From contig OZ038435.1 in the NCBI GenBank assembly GCA_964036275.1, forward strand, positions 30,113,521 through 30,177,520: DNA of 64,000 nucleotides, written 5' to 3'. Position numbers and translations under genes: made by a program. This stretch comes from Litoditis marina (taxonomy: Eukaryota > Nematoda > Chromadorea > Rhabditida > Rhabditidae). Positions 1-10,420 of the stretch are shown here, piece after piece. The notes below the pieces were generated by a model. That model was given only the letters and a program-made list of their open reading frames with translations. It had not been told where the DNA came from and searched no databases. Positions within the stretch are counted from its first letter, which is position 1; each line of letters starts with the position of its first letter.

Positions 1-178
1 TTTAACGCTATAGATTTTTTTCTAGGTGCTCGTCTATGCTTCTTCCAGCTAATCCAGTTTGTACAGTTTAATATGATAATATCACACCATGATATACACC
101 ATTTAATCTACCATGATACACCATTCCTATCCCTCGAGATCGAGACAATTATTCTTTCTTTACCTGATATTCTTCCAG

Positions 179-536
179 ATACCTTCTGGGATGGAGAGAA
201 CAGCTGGTCTTATGGAGCTCCTGCTGGTGCGTCAGCCTGTTCTACCGGTACCCAGTTTGCTACCGGCACTCACTTTGGTGCTTCCGGTAACCAGTTTTGT
301 GCTTCCGGTAACCAGTTCGGTACTGCCGGTACCAACTTCGCCTCCGGAGCCTCTCGTGGAGCCCTCCGCTCCCACTCTGGAGCCAACCTTGCCACCGCCA
401 AGGAATCCAACTTCACCCCCACTTCCTGCTATTTCGTGAGTTTCGATTCCGTTTTGGTTCATTTTGTTTTGGTTCACGAATTGCATTAGTACGCATTCAT
501 TGTTCATTTCAGAGCACCTTTGGACCTGGCTGCTGA
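179..536 (+). CDS. 3' end of an unrecognised gene, Gly/Ser/Asn/Phe repeat protein (partial)
   Basis: Two exons are visible: 179-435 (acceptor TTCTTCCAG, donor TTTC|GTGAGT) and 513 to the stop at 534-536 (acceptor TTCATTTCAG). The favoured frame reads DTFWDGENSWSYGAP, then imperfect repeats of the type G-A-S-G-N-Q-F, and ends STFGPGC. I prefer this frame because differences between repeat units are largely silent in it (TTT/TTC, GGT/GGC, GCT/GCC). A second frame is also open: Pro/Val/Leu-rich, ending LDLAAENTWKI at 553-555. The gene starts upstream of the window, and a short exon may lie within bases 27-64. I recognise no domain and assign no function. An AATAAA follows directly. Confidence 0.5.
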
Positions 537-572
537 GAATACGTGGAAGATTTGATTTGTGTTTTTGTATTT

Positions 573-578
573 AATAAA
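573..578 (+). promoter_or_regulatory. Poly(A) signal of the first + strand gene
   Basis: AATAAA lies about 40 bases after the stop codon, followed by a T-rich stretch. This supports 179-536 being the true 3' end of a transcription unit. Confidence 0.6.
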
Positions 579-650
579 ATGTTTTTTTGTAAGCACTGTA
601 TTTCTGTACTTCGCGAGATATGAAACTTCAAATACAGCAAACAGAAATAC

Positions 651-656
651 TTTATT
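651..656 (-). promoter_or_regulatory. Poly(A) signal of the C1GALT1-like gene (minus strand)
   Basis: TTTATT on the + strand reads AATAAA on the minus strand, about 165 bases beyond the stop codon of the minus-strand glycosyltransferase. The two convergent genes therefore end within about 80 bases of each other. Confidence 0.5.
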
Positions 657-822
657 GATTATTGATATTCGTTGCGATATTGATTATCCACTAGTATAAA
701 GCGCTATATAATATATTAATAGTTGAGCTTAATCTTCCAAAAAAAAACTAGTTCTAGAACTTCTTCTGAAATCTGAGTTAAATACTGTAAAAACCGATAA
801 TTATGAAACTACAAACTACAAC

Positions 823-3800
823 CTATTTGCCATATACTTTGACGAGATTCATGAGATAGTAGGTGGAGTATGCGTCCGCTTCCTTTGGGCCGTGCATTGA
901 GATGAAATCCGGAGAACAGCAGGCTAGACCCAGCTGAAGTGGTATTTATTCATCATTTATCAACTTATCATCATTTCATTCACACTGCGTTGGAAAATAA
1001 ATGGCAGTTGGCACGCCGCCATACAGATATTGACCAATGATATATGGACTTCAATAATATTCGCTGTTTTCCGGTCTAGTTTTTTCTCCGTTTTTACGTT
1101 CCCTGTGGTCTCCGAGGCGGATAACGCACGGAATCCGATATTCTCTCATTCGCTAAAGTCAGTAAACGTACGTTGGGCTTCCTGAGGGAGTGCTCTTGGT
1201 GCCAGGACGTGGTACTGCCATTCAGTAGCGAGAACATGTTCATTGCACTCATTCTGTAAAAGGAGAGGAACGAAATAAGGCAACCATCGAAACTTGTACT
1301 TTTATTGTTCCCGTCCTGAAGACTTCGAAGTCTCAAGTTCAACTAGACTTGCAAGTTTTCGATTTTTGAAACTCTATCAACCCTAATCCTAAGCCAGCGA
1401 CTTGCATTAGAGCAATAAGATCAGTTGGAAGATCAGGAGCAAAGTTGAATAATTCCATCCGTCATCAATGTAGGTTTCAGAGAATAACTATCCATCAGTT
1501 GTAGTCCGATCGGCGGGGAAAATTGAAGTATCGCCCCCCACTTTAGTTGCCCCCCCCCCCCCCCCCCCCCCCCGTAGCACTTCAACCCCACCCTAGCTAA
1601 AAACTGAAAATCTAGGAGAGGGGGGAGGGGGTCAAAAATCAACTTCGAAATTTACTATTTACCCCCCACCTGGGTCGGCGGGGGGTAGAACTTCAATGGT
1701 GGGGGGTAAAACTTCAACGAGTGGGGAGCTGAACTTCAATACCGAAAATGTTCACATTTCACCCCCCACCCTCAAACATTTGTATTGCAGATGATAAATT
1801 GAATTGTGGGGGGGGGTCAAACTACAATTCCCCAAACGCAATACAATTTCAGAAACGTGGGGGGGGGGGGTGAAAAGTCAATGTTCCCCAAATTAGTGCT
1901 ACAAAGTCTATGTGAAACCCACGTGTACTCCCCCCTCTCGTTGGTGGCATCCCGTAGTTCGACATCCACCTCCCCCAGACACTTCCCCATCATCATGTCC
2001 TCTGGGGACTGCGAGTCCGCACACGCATAGTCATTGTCGAATCCCTCGATTACTCTGCAAATGAAATGAACAAATATCCTATTGAATCTGTTACAATGTT
2101 TTTATTACTTATGAAGATAATGAAGTTGTACTTTCTGCGAAGCAAGTGAAACTTCATTTGACACCGCTTATACACTGGAGAACCGTGTCCTTCTCTTAGT
2201 AAACTTGAACCAGTGGAGAATCAAATCAAAGAATTGGAAACGATTATGGAACCGTATGGTTCGTAAATGACTAAGGTTAAAGTTCGCATCGAACGACAAA
2301 TGCGGGACAAAATTGACCAATAGATAACACACTGCATGAATCGATATATAAAAATCAATGTTCCACCTCTTTACAGCCTCTCGACTGAGAACGTAGCCGG
2401 CGCCGCCACTCGGATAGAAGTTATGACTATTTTCCAATAGTTGACCGAAAGCCAGAGGATCCGAGGAGTTGTGCTTCTGGAACGATCTAATACCTCAGTT
2501 CAGATAGAAAATTTCAATTTTGAGAATAATTGATAATTAGGAAAACTTTGGCCAAGCTACTGGTTTTTGGGGGTTTTCGGTGGTACTGCTGCTTCCTGCG
2601 CGGCGACGGGAAATTTTCACTTTCGCCCCCACCGTACAATCGCTTCCAATCACCCCCACCCTTCTGATTCTTAGTTGAAACGGAGCCATGTAACTTTCAC
2701 CCTCCTTACTTTTGCCCCCCCCCCCCCCAACTTTTTCGTTTTAGCCGAAATAAGTCCTGTGTTACTTTCACCCTCCATGGGTGGGGGGGGGGGGGCGAAA
2801 GTAAAATAGTCCCGCGGCGACCGACTGCGGGGGGATTTTTTCAAAACATCAAAGATTTTGCAATTTTGATGTTTCTGCACAAAACTTTTTTCACAATCCA
2901 CACTTGGTATAGTTCATTGTTTTCAGTTCAATTTGTGCGCTTGACGCATGATGTTCAACTGTCTTTCACAAATCATTGTATGGAAAAAGCAGAAGAAACC
3001 CTGAACAATTAGCGGAAATCTGCCAAATGTCTCACTCTCAGAAAATCCCTGAGATTCTGGATCAAGAAGAATGTGTCGTCATCTGCCTTCACGAACCATT
3101 CGAACTCGTTCTGAAATACCGAGATCAAGATACAAACTACAGTGGGAGTTTCTGAGACGTAGAAAATATTTTGCAGAAACACTATGCAGTATAGTTTGTT
3201 TCACCAATCGATGACTTTCTACAGTAATATTTCGAAAATTCCAACGCATTTATCTAGTCAACAAACAGAATTTAAGATTCACTGTTTTGTATGGTTGCAG
3301 TACCCAAAGTGGAAAACGAAATCACAAAGTTTAAACTATGTACAACACCTACAAGATATTATAAATTCACTTAAAAGTTTGATAATCTTACTGTAGCGGG
3401 TTATTGTTTCGTGAAACAGACTATACAACACCCGCCACCGATGAGACAACGGCACATTTCTATAAAGAACAAATGACAACTCACCATGTAGCTTGAATTT
3501 GCACTTTTTCAAATAATTGAAATGAATATAATTTTCTGACTGATTAGATAAATTTTCAGGTTAGATATTCCTCATGAGATAAACTCATGCGGATTAAGAC
3601 AAGTGTGTTGCGAGGTGGATTGAGATGCCCGTTATACACCAAGAGGGTGGAGCTTCATCTGACCAAACTACAAGAGAGAATGAGAGACCAAGAGGTCGCG
3701 TCCCGCAACAAAATTACACCGCCGGAAAACGAACCAGGAATTCATCATGCATGTGTCTGAATGCTGTCTGTATCTTCAACCAGAGATAGTCTCTGCCCTC

Positions 3801-4585
3801 CGGGACCTCCCTCATTTGCATAATCGGCAGTCGGTCGTCCAATTCACTGCTTCCGAAGCGGATTCCGTCACAATGACGTCCCCACGTCTCCTGAATAGAT
3901 ATTGTACTCCTTTTCGCAGTACTTTCACGCCAACTCCAACAGTGTGTACTCAAACTTTCTAATTATCAATTTTTAGAAAACTCATACAGTTTTTGAAAGC
4001 ATATTGCGATGGGGAACTAAAGAACCGGAAAGAAACGATACGCAACTTCTTTGTTGCTCTCCATAGATAAACATAATATGACACAAACCATTCCTTTACA
4101 AATTTAATTCAGCTAGGTTTAGATAAAAGATAAAACGTACCAGAACAGCCAATGCTATGTCGTGTCTGTTCGGCATAGTGGCAATCCAACAAAATACACG
4201 GGGATGCACGTGCACAATCACTCGGTCACTTTCTTCTAAAAGAAACATAATTGGAGAAGTTATAATTCAAGGATTGTGTGAAACTGAAACAACTTATTGA
4301 ATAACTATTGAAAGAGAGAAGGAAAGGCAAGTGAGACTCTAGATATGAACAGGCTATTTCCATACTGTAGGACAGGATACATGCGGATTCATTTGCCCAG
4401 ACAAGAGAAAAGAAATATGTGCGAATACTGACTGCATTGCAATTACCTGTTTCTGTCCCCACTTGTGCTATTCTGATCGGCATAATGAAGTAACCAAGCC
4501 AAATTCCAACCAGAAATAGCAAACTTCTCAGAGTGAACAGAACACATTTAGCCCGATTCTGTCTGTGATGCCTCCAAGAAGACAT
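823..4585 (-). CDS. Divergent core-1 beta-1,3-galactosyltransferase-like protein (GT31), complete, 8 exons, 299 aa
   Basis: Predicted Golgi type II glycosyltransferase. Minus-strand exons: 4585-4447, 4235-4141, 3890-3735, 3110-3036, 2476-2367, 2054-1923, 1253-1172, 933-823; all phases agree. A basic N-terminus (MSSWRHHRQNRAK) is followed by one membrane segment (about aa 15-36) and a very short stem. C1GALT1 landmarks in order are RVFCW (aa 58-62), ETWGRHC, EGRDYLW, the metal-binding KADDDTF (DDD 140-142), [26 protein letters not shown] and LACCSPDF near the C-terminus. The family Cys positions are kept. The GDSRD and PFVPEHHL blocks, strongly conserved in true T-synthases, are replaced (VELRDATNE; MFSLLNGSTTSW), so the acceptor or even the activity may differ. 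Exon 3 uses a weak GTTCGT donor, as does exon 8 of the orthodox C1GALT1 about 12 kb away on the other strand; the two look like diverged paralogues. Family assignment is secure; the substrate is inference. Confidence 0.88.
1500..1890. repeat. Poly-C/poly-G element, family 1 (copy 1), in intron 6 of the C1GALT1-like gene
   Basis: Contains runs of C and G longer than ten bases and a conserved scaffold (TTGAAGTATCGCCCCCC, GTAGCACTTCAACCCCA, CTGAAAATCTAGGAGAGGGG, TTTACTATTTACC). The same scaffold recurs at 58630-58850 inside an intron of ubinuclein. It ends next to exon 6 of the C1GALT1-like gene. Confidence 0.7.
2615..2815. repeat. Poly-C/poly-G element, family 2 (copy 1)
   Basis: A second C/G-run family. 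Scaffold words are CTTCTGATTCTTAGT, GAAACGGAGCCATG, CGAAATAAGTCCTGTGTTAC and CCATGGGTGGGGGG. A partner copy lies at 51400-52010. It sits in intron 4 of the C1GALT1-like gene. Confidence 0.7.
3190..3425. mobile_element. MITE, TATAGT family, copy 1 (236 bp)
   Basis: Terminal inverted repeats start TATAGTTTGTTTCACC and end with the complement (GTGAAACAGACTATA). A CTACAGTAAT block lies about 25 bases inside. Copies of almost identical length are at 11882-12117 (opposite orientation), 34195-34431 and 47464-47700. TA at each end fits Tc1/mariner-type target duplication. It lies in intron 3 of the C1GALT1-like gene. Confidence 0.8.
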
Positions 4586-4904
4586 CTCATCGAAACCTGA
4601 TCTGTCTGTATAGAAAAGCCTAAAATGTAGGACTTGGCTAAAATATCGTTGTATTTCGGTCTTAAAACACGTAATTACTTGAAAATCTAAACTAAAAGTA
4701 GCAGGATCAAACTACAAACTCAACGGGAAAGACAAAACACACCGTATTCTGAAGGGCAAGCCTTATAGAATGTCCAGTTGGTTGGAGAAATTAAGAACGT
4801 TGTAAACACGTTGAAGAACTACCCTTGCTTTTCTTGTTCACGAAAGAAAACATGTGTGCCACGTTCAGTGAATATGTTAATTGGGGCAGCAGTAATCATC
4901 TAGT

Positions 4905-4955
4905 CTCTTGTTCTCTCTCTCTTCTTCTCATTCTCTCACTCTCTGTCTATCCATA

Positions 4956-5018
<63 letters not shown>

Positions 5019-5035
5019 CTATGTTCCTCTCTCTT

Positions 5036-5085
<50 letters not shown>

Positions 5086-5122
5086 TCTCTATCTTTCTAC
5101 CCCCTCTCTATCTTTACCTTTA

Positions 5123-5162
<40 letters not shown>

Positions 5163-5165
5163 CTC
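4905..5165. repeat. (TC)n microsatellite cluster
   Basis: Interrupted runs of TC on the + strand, about 260 bases in several blocks. Open frames across it are pure Ser/Leu repeats and are not genes. Confidence 0.95.
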
Positions 5166-6689
5166 TAATTCCGTATTTCTCAGCGGAGTCTATTAAAATT
5201 GGAAATTGTCGTCTCTTTTTTAATGTTCCTCTATCGTTGAGGCACCGACTATCCTCCTCCAACTTCGCTCTACCTCACGCGTCGAGGCTCGGACCGCTCG
5301 CGTCCGAGGTCAATCGAGTCCCTCATCCCCCATGGATTACGGGGTTGCCATTCTATGACACGGCGAGAGCGGCAGTTTGTCGAAAAAAACAACCAACCTT
5401 TGCAGCGCCGCCTAATATTTTCAAGAAACTTCCAATAAAATAATTTTTCATAAAAACTCGGAAAACTTCGATTTATTCCTTCGAAAAAGTTTTGATTTCT
5501 TATTGCCCTTAACTGATAACTTTCTCTATTTTTTGTTAAAGAAGGACGATTATGTGGTCCAATCCCAATGCTTCAGTCCTTTTAACTGCAATACATTTTT
5601 CAATTGCAGTTTAAAGGACCGTTGACACGAGATTGGTTCACATACTCGTCATGCTTTAAGTGTTTTTTTTCAGAGGCTTCATGTTTAGATAATGATCATA
5701 TACTATTATTGAAAATGGAACGGTTTACAATCTGCTGGCATATTTGCTTGCCTAAGAAAACTTCGAGTCTGTGGCCCAGATACCTGAAACACTGTTGAAT
5801 ATGATTTTGATACAAAGGATTTCGATCTCTGTCATTCATTCAACAGTTTTCAAGATTTCCTTCACATTCCCAAACATTACCTCTTGCTCACCATTTACTT
5901 CCGGTGGTATCTTCCTACCTCCTAAGAACTATAATTGTTTCCTAATTGCCCCTTTCACCTATTCTTCCCTTCTAACCAGTTACTCTTGCTTAGGTCTCGT
6001 TATTCTCCAACGCCATCCCTAAAATGCCCTATAATTGCTCCCGTACAAACTAATCATACGCTATTACGGTGTCATTTTTATCGCTGTGCATGGTTCTCGC
6101 GCATTCCTGACATTTACATATCGTATATGTGTTGCTATATGGAAAGTTGGAAAGACAGACAAAGTTATCTGCTGTGTTTTTAATTTGATCCTGGTTTGTT
6201 TAAAGCAGAGTGCGCGAATTATGTTGTGTGTCTGGATCTGGATCAAATTACAGCACAGATATAGTCCCTCCTGATTGAAATTTGATACCACTATCGATTT
6301 ACAACACTGAAACCTAATCATATCAGATTTTTGTATTTATTCAAACTTTTTGTCCAATTCACCGTTTCAGACTTCAATATTAATATTTTCGAGCTAACTT
6401 CGCACCAGCCCTAAAAAGTTTCATGATGTGTACAAAAGTGTCCGGCAATGTTTACAATTTACATTTTGCACTAGCAACCATTCAGCGTCTATAAACTAGC
6501 AGCAAGTTAAGTAGAAAATCAGCAAAAAGAACATGTTTTCATACAGTTGTACAGTTTCAACCACCCATAAACCCTTACAGTTTGTCATGAAATACTAAAT
6601 GGTTATTTTATAATGAAAAGGGATAGAGAACGAAAATTGCCGTTAGTTTCTTTGATTGTGAGTTCTCTCGGTAGCAATCCCTCGTAAAC

Positions 6690-6990
6690 TTCATGAAATG
6701 AGATCATCTCATGAACAATATATCACCAATTTCATGTGTACTACTCTGATTGACTATGCTACATCATTGATCAAGTTGGCAGCTCGTTAGCTGCTGAACT
6801 TTTCATGAAAAGATATTATCAACTTCTCATGACAAAAATATCTTTCAATTCTCATGAGGAAGATCTCGTCTAGTTCTCACGAAAAAGTTCTCATACATTC
6901 CTCATGAGGAACATCTCCTCCACTTCTCATGAGGAAGATCTCGATATCGCGAACTTCTCATGAGAAAGATCTCTATGACTTCTCATGAGG
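6690..6990. repeat. Degenerate tandem repeat rich in TCATGA
   Basis: Units of about 33-35 bases built on TTCTCATGAGGAAGATCTC recur with drift at least five times between 6815 and 6990. Looser copies of the self-complementary TCATGA core occur further left. No coding potential seen. Confidence 0.65.
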
Positions 6991-7549
6991 TGTCTGCGAA
7001 TCGCTACGACACCTGCTGTTTTTCTCATGGTTGTTTAGCCGTTCCACGTCCTTCAGTTTTCCATAATTGATCCCCCCTTAGCTGAGAGAAGGCCAATGCA
7101 ATTGAGCAGAAGACAGTGTGTATGCAAGCAATATACCTCTCTCCATCTCTGTCTCTCTTTCTCTCTCTCTCTCTTTCTCTCTCACCCTTTCCCTCATCCC
7201 TTTACGGGGTTTCTCTGAGTGGAACTGTAAGCTCTAGTGTTCATGAGGAAAATTTTAAGCAGACTCAATAATTTCGGTGTTTTGTTCAGTTAGTGAATTT
7301 TATGTTAGTTTTCCGTTCTGTTTTTGATATGATTCGGCATATTTCATTTATTATTCATTCCATTATTTAGGAATCTGTCCGCATTGTTCCAAACGCTTTC
7401 GTTTAAAAACATTCTTTTTCATGATATTTCCAGGTGATTTTCACAACACATATTAGACATCAGTTTGCTGAAAATGCGAAAAAATATTGAATATTTTAAG
7501 TTACTTTGTATTTTGTGAAGCTATATGCGCGATCGACACGCGATACAAT

Positions 7550-7551
<2 letters not shown>

Positions 7552-7617
<66 letters not shown>

Positions 7618-7640
7618 CTCTCTTTCTCTCTCTGCCTTCA
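7552..7640. repeat. (TC)n microsatellite
   Basis: A TC run on the + strand of about 60 uninterrupted bases with a decayed right flank. It is followed by a GC-rich near-palindrome around 7667-7682 (GCGCGGAGCGCCGCGC). Confidence 0.95.
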
Positions 7641-7852
7641 TGTCTCTCTCTTTTAATCGGGCTTAGCGCGGAGCGCCGCGCAGATTAGTTATTCTTTCAA
7701 AACAGTTTCTTACATTTTTCTTCAAAGTACGTCGACCATTTTCCTAGATATTTGCATGAATCACCGACAGGGCAACACGTCTACAAGACACTGAGTTCAC
7801 GTTCCAAGTAAAGTTAGTTGAGAGAAGTTAGAGGGCCCAACGTCTCGCAAAA

Positions 7853-7989
7853 ATGGCTTCCGTGCTCGGCGGCGGAGGCGGCGGCGGCGACAAAAGTGTC
7901 CGCCTCCTCAAATCTCGGCGTAGTTCGGCTCGAAATTACCTTATTCCAAAAATTCTTACATTGTTGAAAAACTATAAAAAAAAGTTGAG
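7853..7989 (+). CDS. Possible orphan first coding exon (poly-Gly N-terminus)
   Basis: In a locally GC-rich patch, AAAATGG (Kozak-like) opens a frame MASVLGGGGGGGDKS continuing basic (KSRRSSARNYLIPK, LLKNYKKKLR) up to a consensus-like donor TTGAG|GTATGC. Base composition differs sharply from the flanks, as a first exon with a CpG-rich leader would. I could not find the following exon in the next 8 kb, and no domain is recognisable. It could be the 5' end of a gene on either splice path or chance. Confidence 0.25.
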
Positions 7990-8235
7990 GTATGCGTATT
8001 TTTCAGGTATGTCTGAAATTTGAATATTACGTGTGAGAGGGCCGAAAATGGTCTCGCAAAAAATCATGGATAGACCGGTTTCGTGAAAATAAAAATGAAA
8101 GAAGAGTTTAACGTGTATTATAAAGACGTTTTCCAATAAAGACCTCATGACAGGCGGGTACAGCTTGGTTTTCACTCCTATTCACATTTCTGAATGGAGA
8201 CTTGGATAAAAGCTCTATTCACGCACAGCGAACGA

Positions 8236-8256
8236 AGGTTCGATTCCTGCCTGGGG
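8236..8256 (+). repeat. tRNA-like B-box remnant
   Basis: GGTTCGATTCCTGCC matches the internal RNA polymerase III B box. About 40 bases upstream TGGATAAAAGC loosely fits an A box. No cloverleaf can be drawn with confidence, so this is probably a decayed tRNA-derived element. Confidence 0.35.
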
Positions 8257-8413
8257 CACAAAGGTTGCTCTCACTTGAACGAGGTTATAACTACGCCAAT
8301 TGTTCTGAACTACGGCGCCGTTAAAAACTACAATAACACTCCTTGTTTAGCAGTTCAAAAATATCATTTTTATCAAAAATGACCGTTACTTCGTAACTAT
8401 AGAAAAAGAGTTC

Positions 8414-8748
8414 AATTAGTATAAAAAACGGGTGTTAAGAAAGTGAAGATTAGTTTTGGATGAAAAGTGTGCAAGAAATATGAAAGAAGTCCAATAAAAA
8501 TATTTTGAGGAAAAGGCTAATCTCGCTTTTCTAAAAAAACAGAGTGTAAGCTAGATCATTTTGAGTCGCAGTCGGAAGTTTTCTTTTCGGTAACAAAAAA
8601 CTAGGTATCTATTTTTTTCTGGAATTTTGAACCGAGTGAGATTAGCCTTTTCCTCAAAATATTTTCATTGAACTTCTTTCATATTTCTTGCACACTTTTC
8701 ATCCAAAACTAATCTTCACTTTCTTAACACCCGTTTTTTATACTAATT
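8414..8748. mobile_element. Foldback element with ~113-bp inverted repeats
   Basis: The left arm 8414-8526 (AATTAGTATAAAAAACGGG inward to GGCTAATCTCG) is the near-exact reverse complement of the right arm 8636-8748, separated by about 109 bases. Arm identity is very high with a few mismatches near the inner ends. It has no coding capacity: a non-autonomous foldback or MITE-like insertion. Confidence 0.8.
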
Positions 8749-9671
8749 CCCTAACACTTCATTCGAGATAGAAGTTACCACTTGTTTGTACAGTTTCTCA
8801 ACAATTCTAGCCGTTTATCATATTCGCGGCTACGTGTCCTAAACAAATATTTACATCTGTTCAAAAGATACCAATAAATCTGATTGTAGGCTGATATCAA
8901 TTGTCGTACAACTACGTCGCACAAGAGTTGTTTTCATAGTTTCATACGAATGAACAGTTTTACATTTACATATTTACATATTTGTTGTTCCACTTCGCAT
9001 CGTTTCGAAACAATGAATAAAGTAAATAGAGGTTTGGTGTTCTAATAAGTGTTTTTACTTCGGTTTCATTTCCACTTCTTCTCTTTAGCTAAATCTTACA
9101 AACATCAATTGTTTTAGAAGAATTAATTCGAGAAAAGTGTTATTCTATCAGTTTCGTGCAACATACAGGAAAACATGTATGAAGTTTCCATTTTTCTTTC
9201 AAATCCGAAATTAGCGTATCAAAGCGAGTAACACGTGTACACGTGTATACGTGTAAGTAGGTATAACACGTGGCAGAGTGAAACTACTTAGTATTCATAC
9301 CGGAGCAGCAAGTACCTGATGGTTTATTCTAGATTATCATTTACAAGTGGGTTTAAACTCTTCTTCTCTAGTAAATAACCATTTTTTTGTTTATATGGCT
9401 CAGTTGACCTCTTTTTCATGATTATGTGCATATATGCACTACAAATACAAATTAATATTTTGTCCACAATGTCTAGATAACACTTTCTCTATCTATTACA
9501 TGCGTTGTAAATGTTTGTATTGGTGACATCACTATTTTCCTATTCTGCTAACTTCTCGGTACAATAATCGTTTCAAATGTACAATACTGCAAAAGTGCAC
9601 ATTATATAATGAGCGCGTAACCAACTGAGTAACTAAGTAAGTATGTCTCCATTTTCTCGTAATTGGAGTGC

Positions 9672-9735
9672 AACACATACCAATGTGGAAAGACACGTGT
9701 TCAATCGCGAATAAACATTCATTCATTCATCCATT
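9672..9735 (+). repeat. SINE-like 3' end with (ATTC)n tail
   Basis: CCAATGTGG, ACACGTGTTCAATCGCGAATAAACATTC and an ATTC-repeat tail. The reverse complement recurs at about 51548-51595 (GTTTATTCGCGATCGAACACGTGT then CTACATTGGTATATGTGG), and another ATTC tail lies at 54026-54046. A shared 3' segment plus a short-repeat tail is typical of a retroposon end. Confidence 0.5.
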
Positions 9736-10039
9736 CCTTCAACTTTTGGCAATGTATAATGAATAGCAATAAATCTGATTGTAGCTGAAATTATTCCGAT
9801 TCCCGTCTTCTTCGTACAATTACATTTACAACCGGAGCATGCGCATGAATTATGCAAATTTTTCTGTGCAACATGCGGAAGGATTATGATAATACATGTT
9901 GTTTGTTGTGGAGTCTGGTTTTTTAGTCAACAAAAACACAAATAGCTCTTTTTGAAATCTATATTTTGTCGATGAGATTCGAAATTTGTGTTTTCTCACC
10001 ATATATAAAACACCACGATCATGTTTGTAAGAGTTGTAA

Positions 10040-10420
10040 TAATTTGTAAGATCAAAACATCAATTTCTATTGTTTTGTAAGATTTGAAAATCAATATTCA
10101 TTGATTACGTTAAAACTCAAGTTGATTTGTGAGATTAGAAAATTCAATTGATTACGTTAAAACTAGAATTGATTTGTAAGATTAGAAAACTCAATATTCA
10201 TTGATTACGTTGAAACTCAATTCGATTTGTAGGATTAGAAAAATCAGTATCTATCGATTACGTTAAAACTCAAATTGATTTGTAAATCTTAATAGTCAAT
10301 ATCTATTGATTACGTTGAAACTCAATTCGGTTGTAAGGAAAGAAAATGCAATATCTATCGATCACGTTAACGCTCAAATTGATTTGTAAGATTAGAAAAA
10401 TCAATATCCATTGATTACGT
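10040..10420. repeat. Tandem array, ~53-bp unit, about seven copies
   Basis: The words TTGATTACGTT, AAAACTCAA, TTGATTTGTAAGATTAGAAAA and TCAATATCTATTGA recur in the same order. The GATTACGTT anchors fall near 10103, 10150, 10203, 10256, 10307, 10360 and 10413, i.e. 47-53 bases apart. No coding frame is conserved. Confidence 0.85.

Larger units (their letters stand above)
4586..7852. other. Intergenic stretch, no gene recognised
   Basis: Contains the (TC)n cluster, a GC-richer block at 5255-5400 with a seven-base hairpin (CTCGGAC/GTCCGAG at about 5289-5309), two further TC tracts (7141-7183, 7552-7640) and TCATGA-rich degenerate repeats (6690-6990). I found no spliceable coding exon on either strand. 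Confidence 0.5.

Noticed and set aside
3891..3958. Longer version of exon 3 of the C1GALT1-like gene (acceptor at 3959-3960)
   Set aside because: It breaks the phase with exon 2, and the shorter exon from 3890 aligns RVFCW...ETWGRHC with C1GALT1 at nearly identical spacing.
5255..5340. GC-rich hairpin with GGTCAATCGAGTCCC resembling a tRNA T-arm
   Set aside because: No A box and no acceptor stem at the expected positions.
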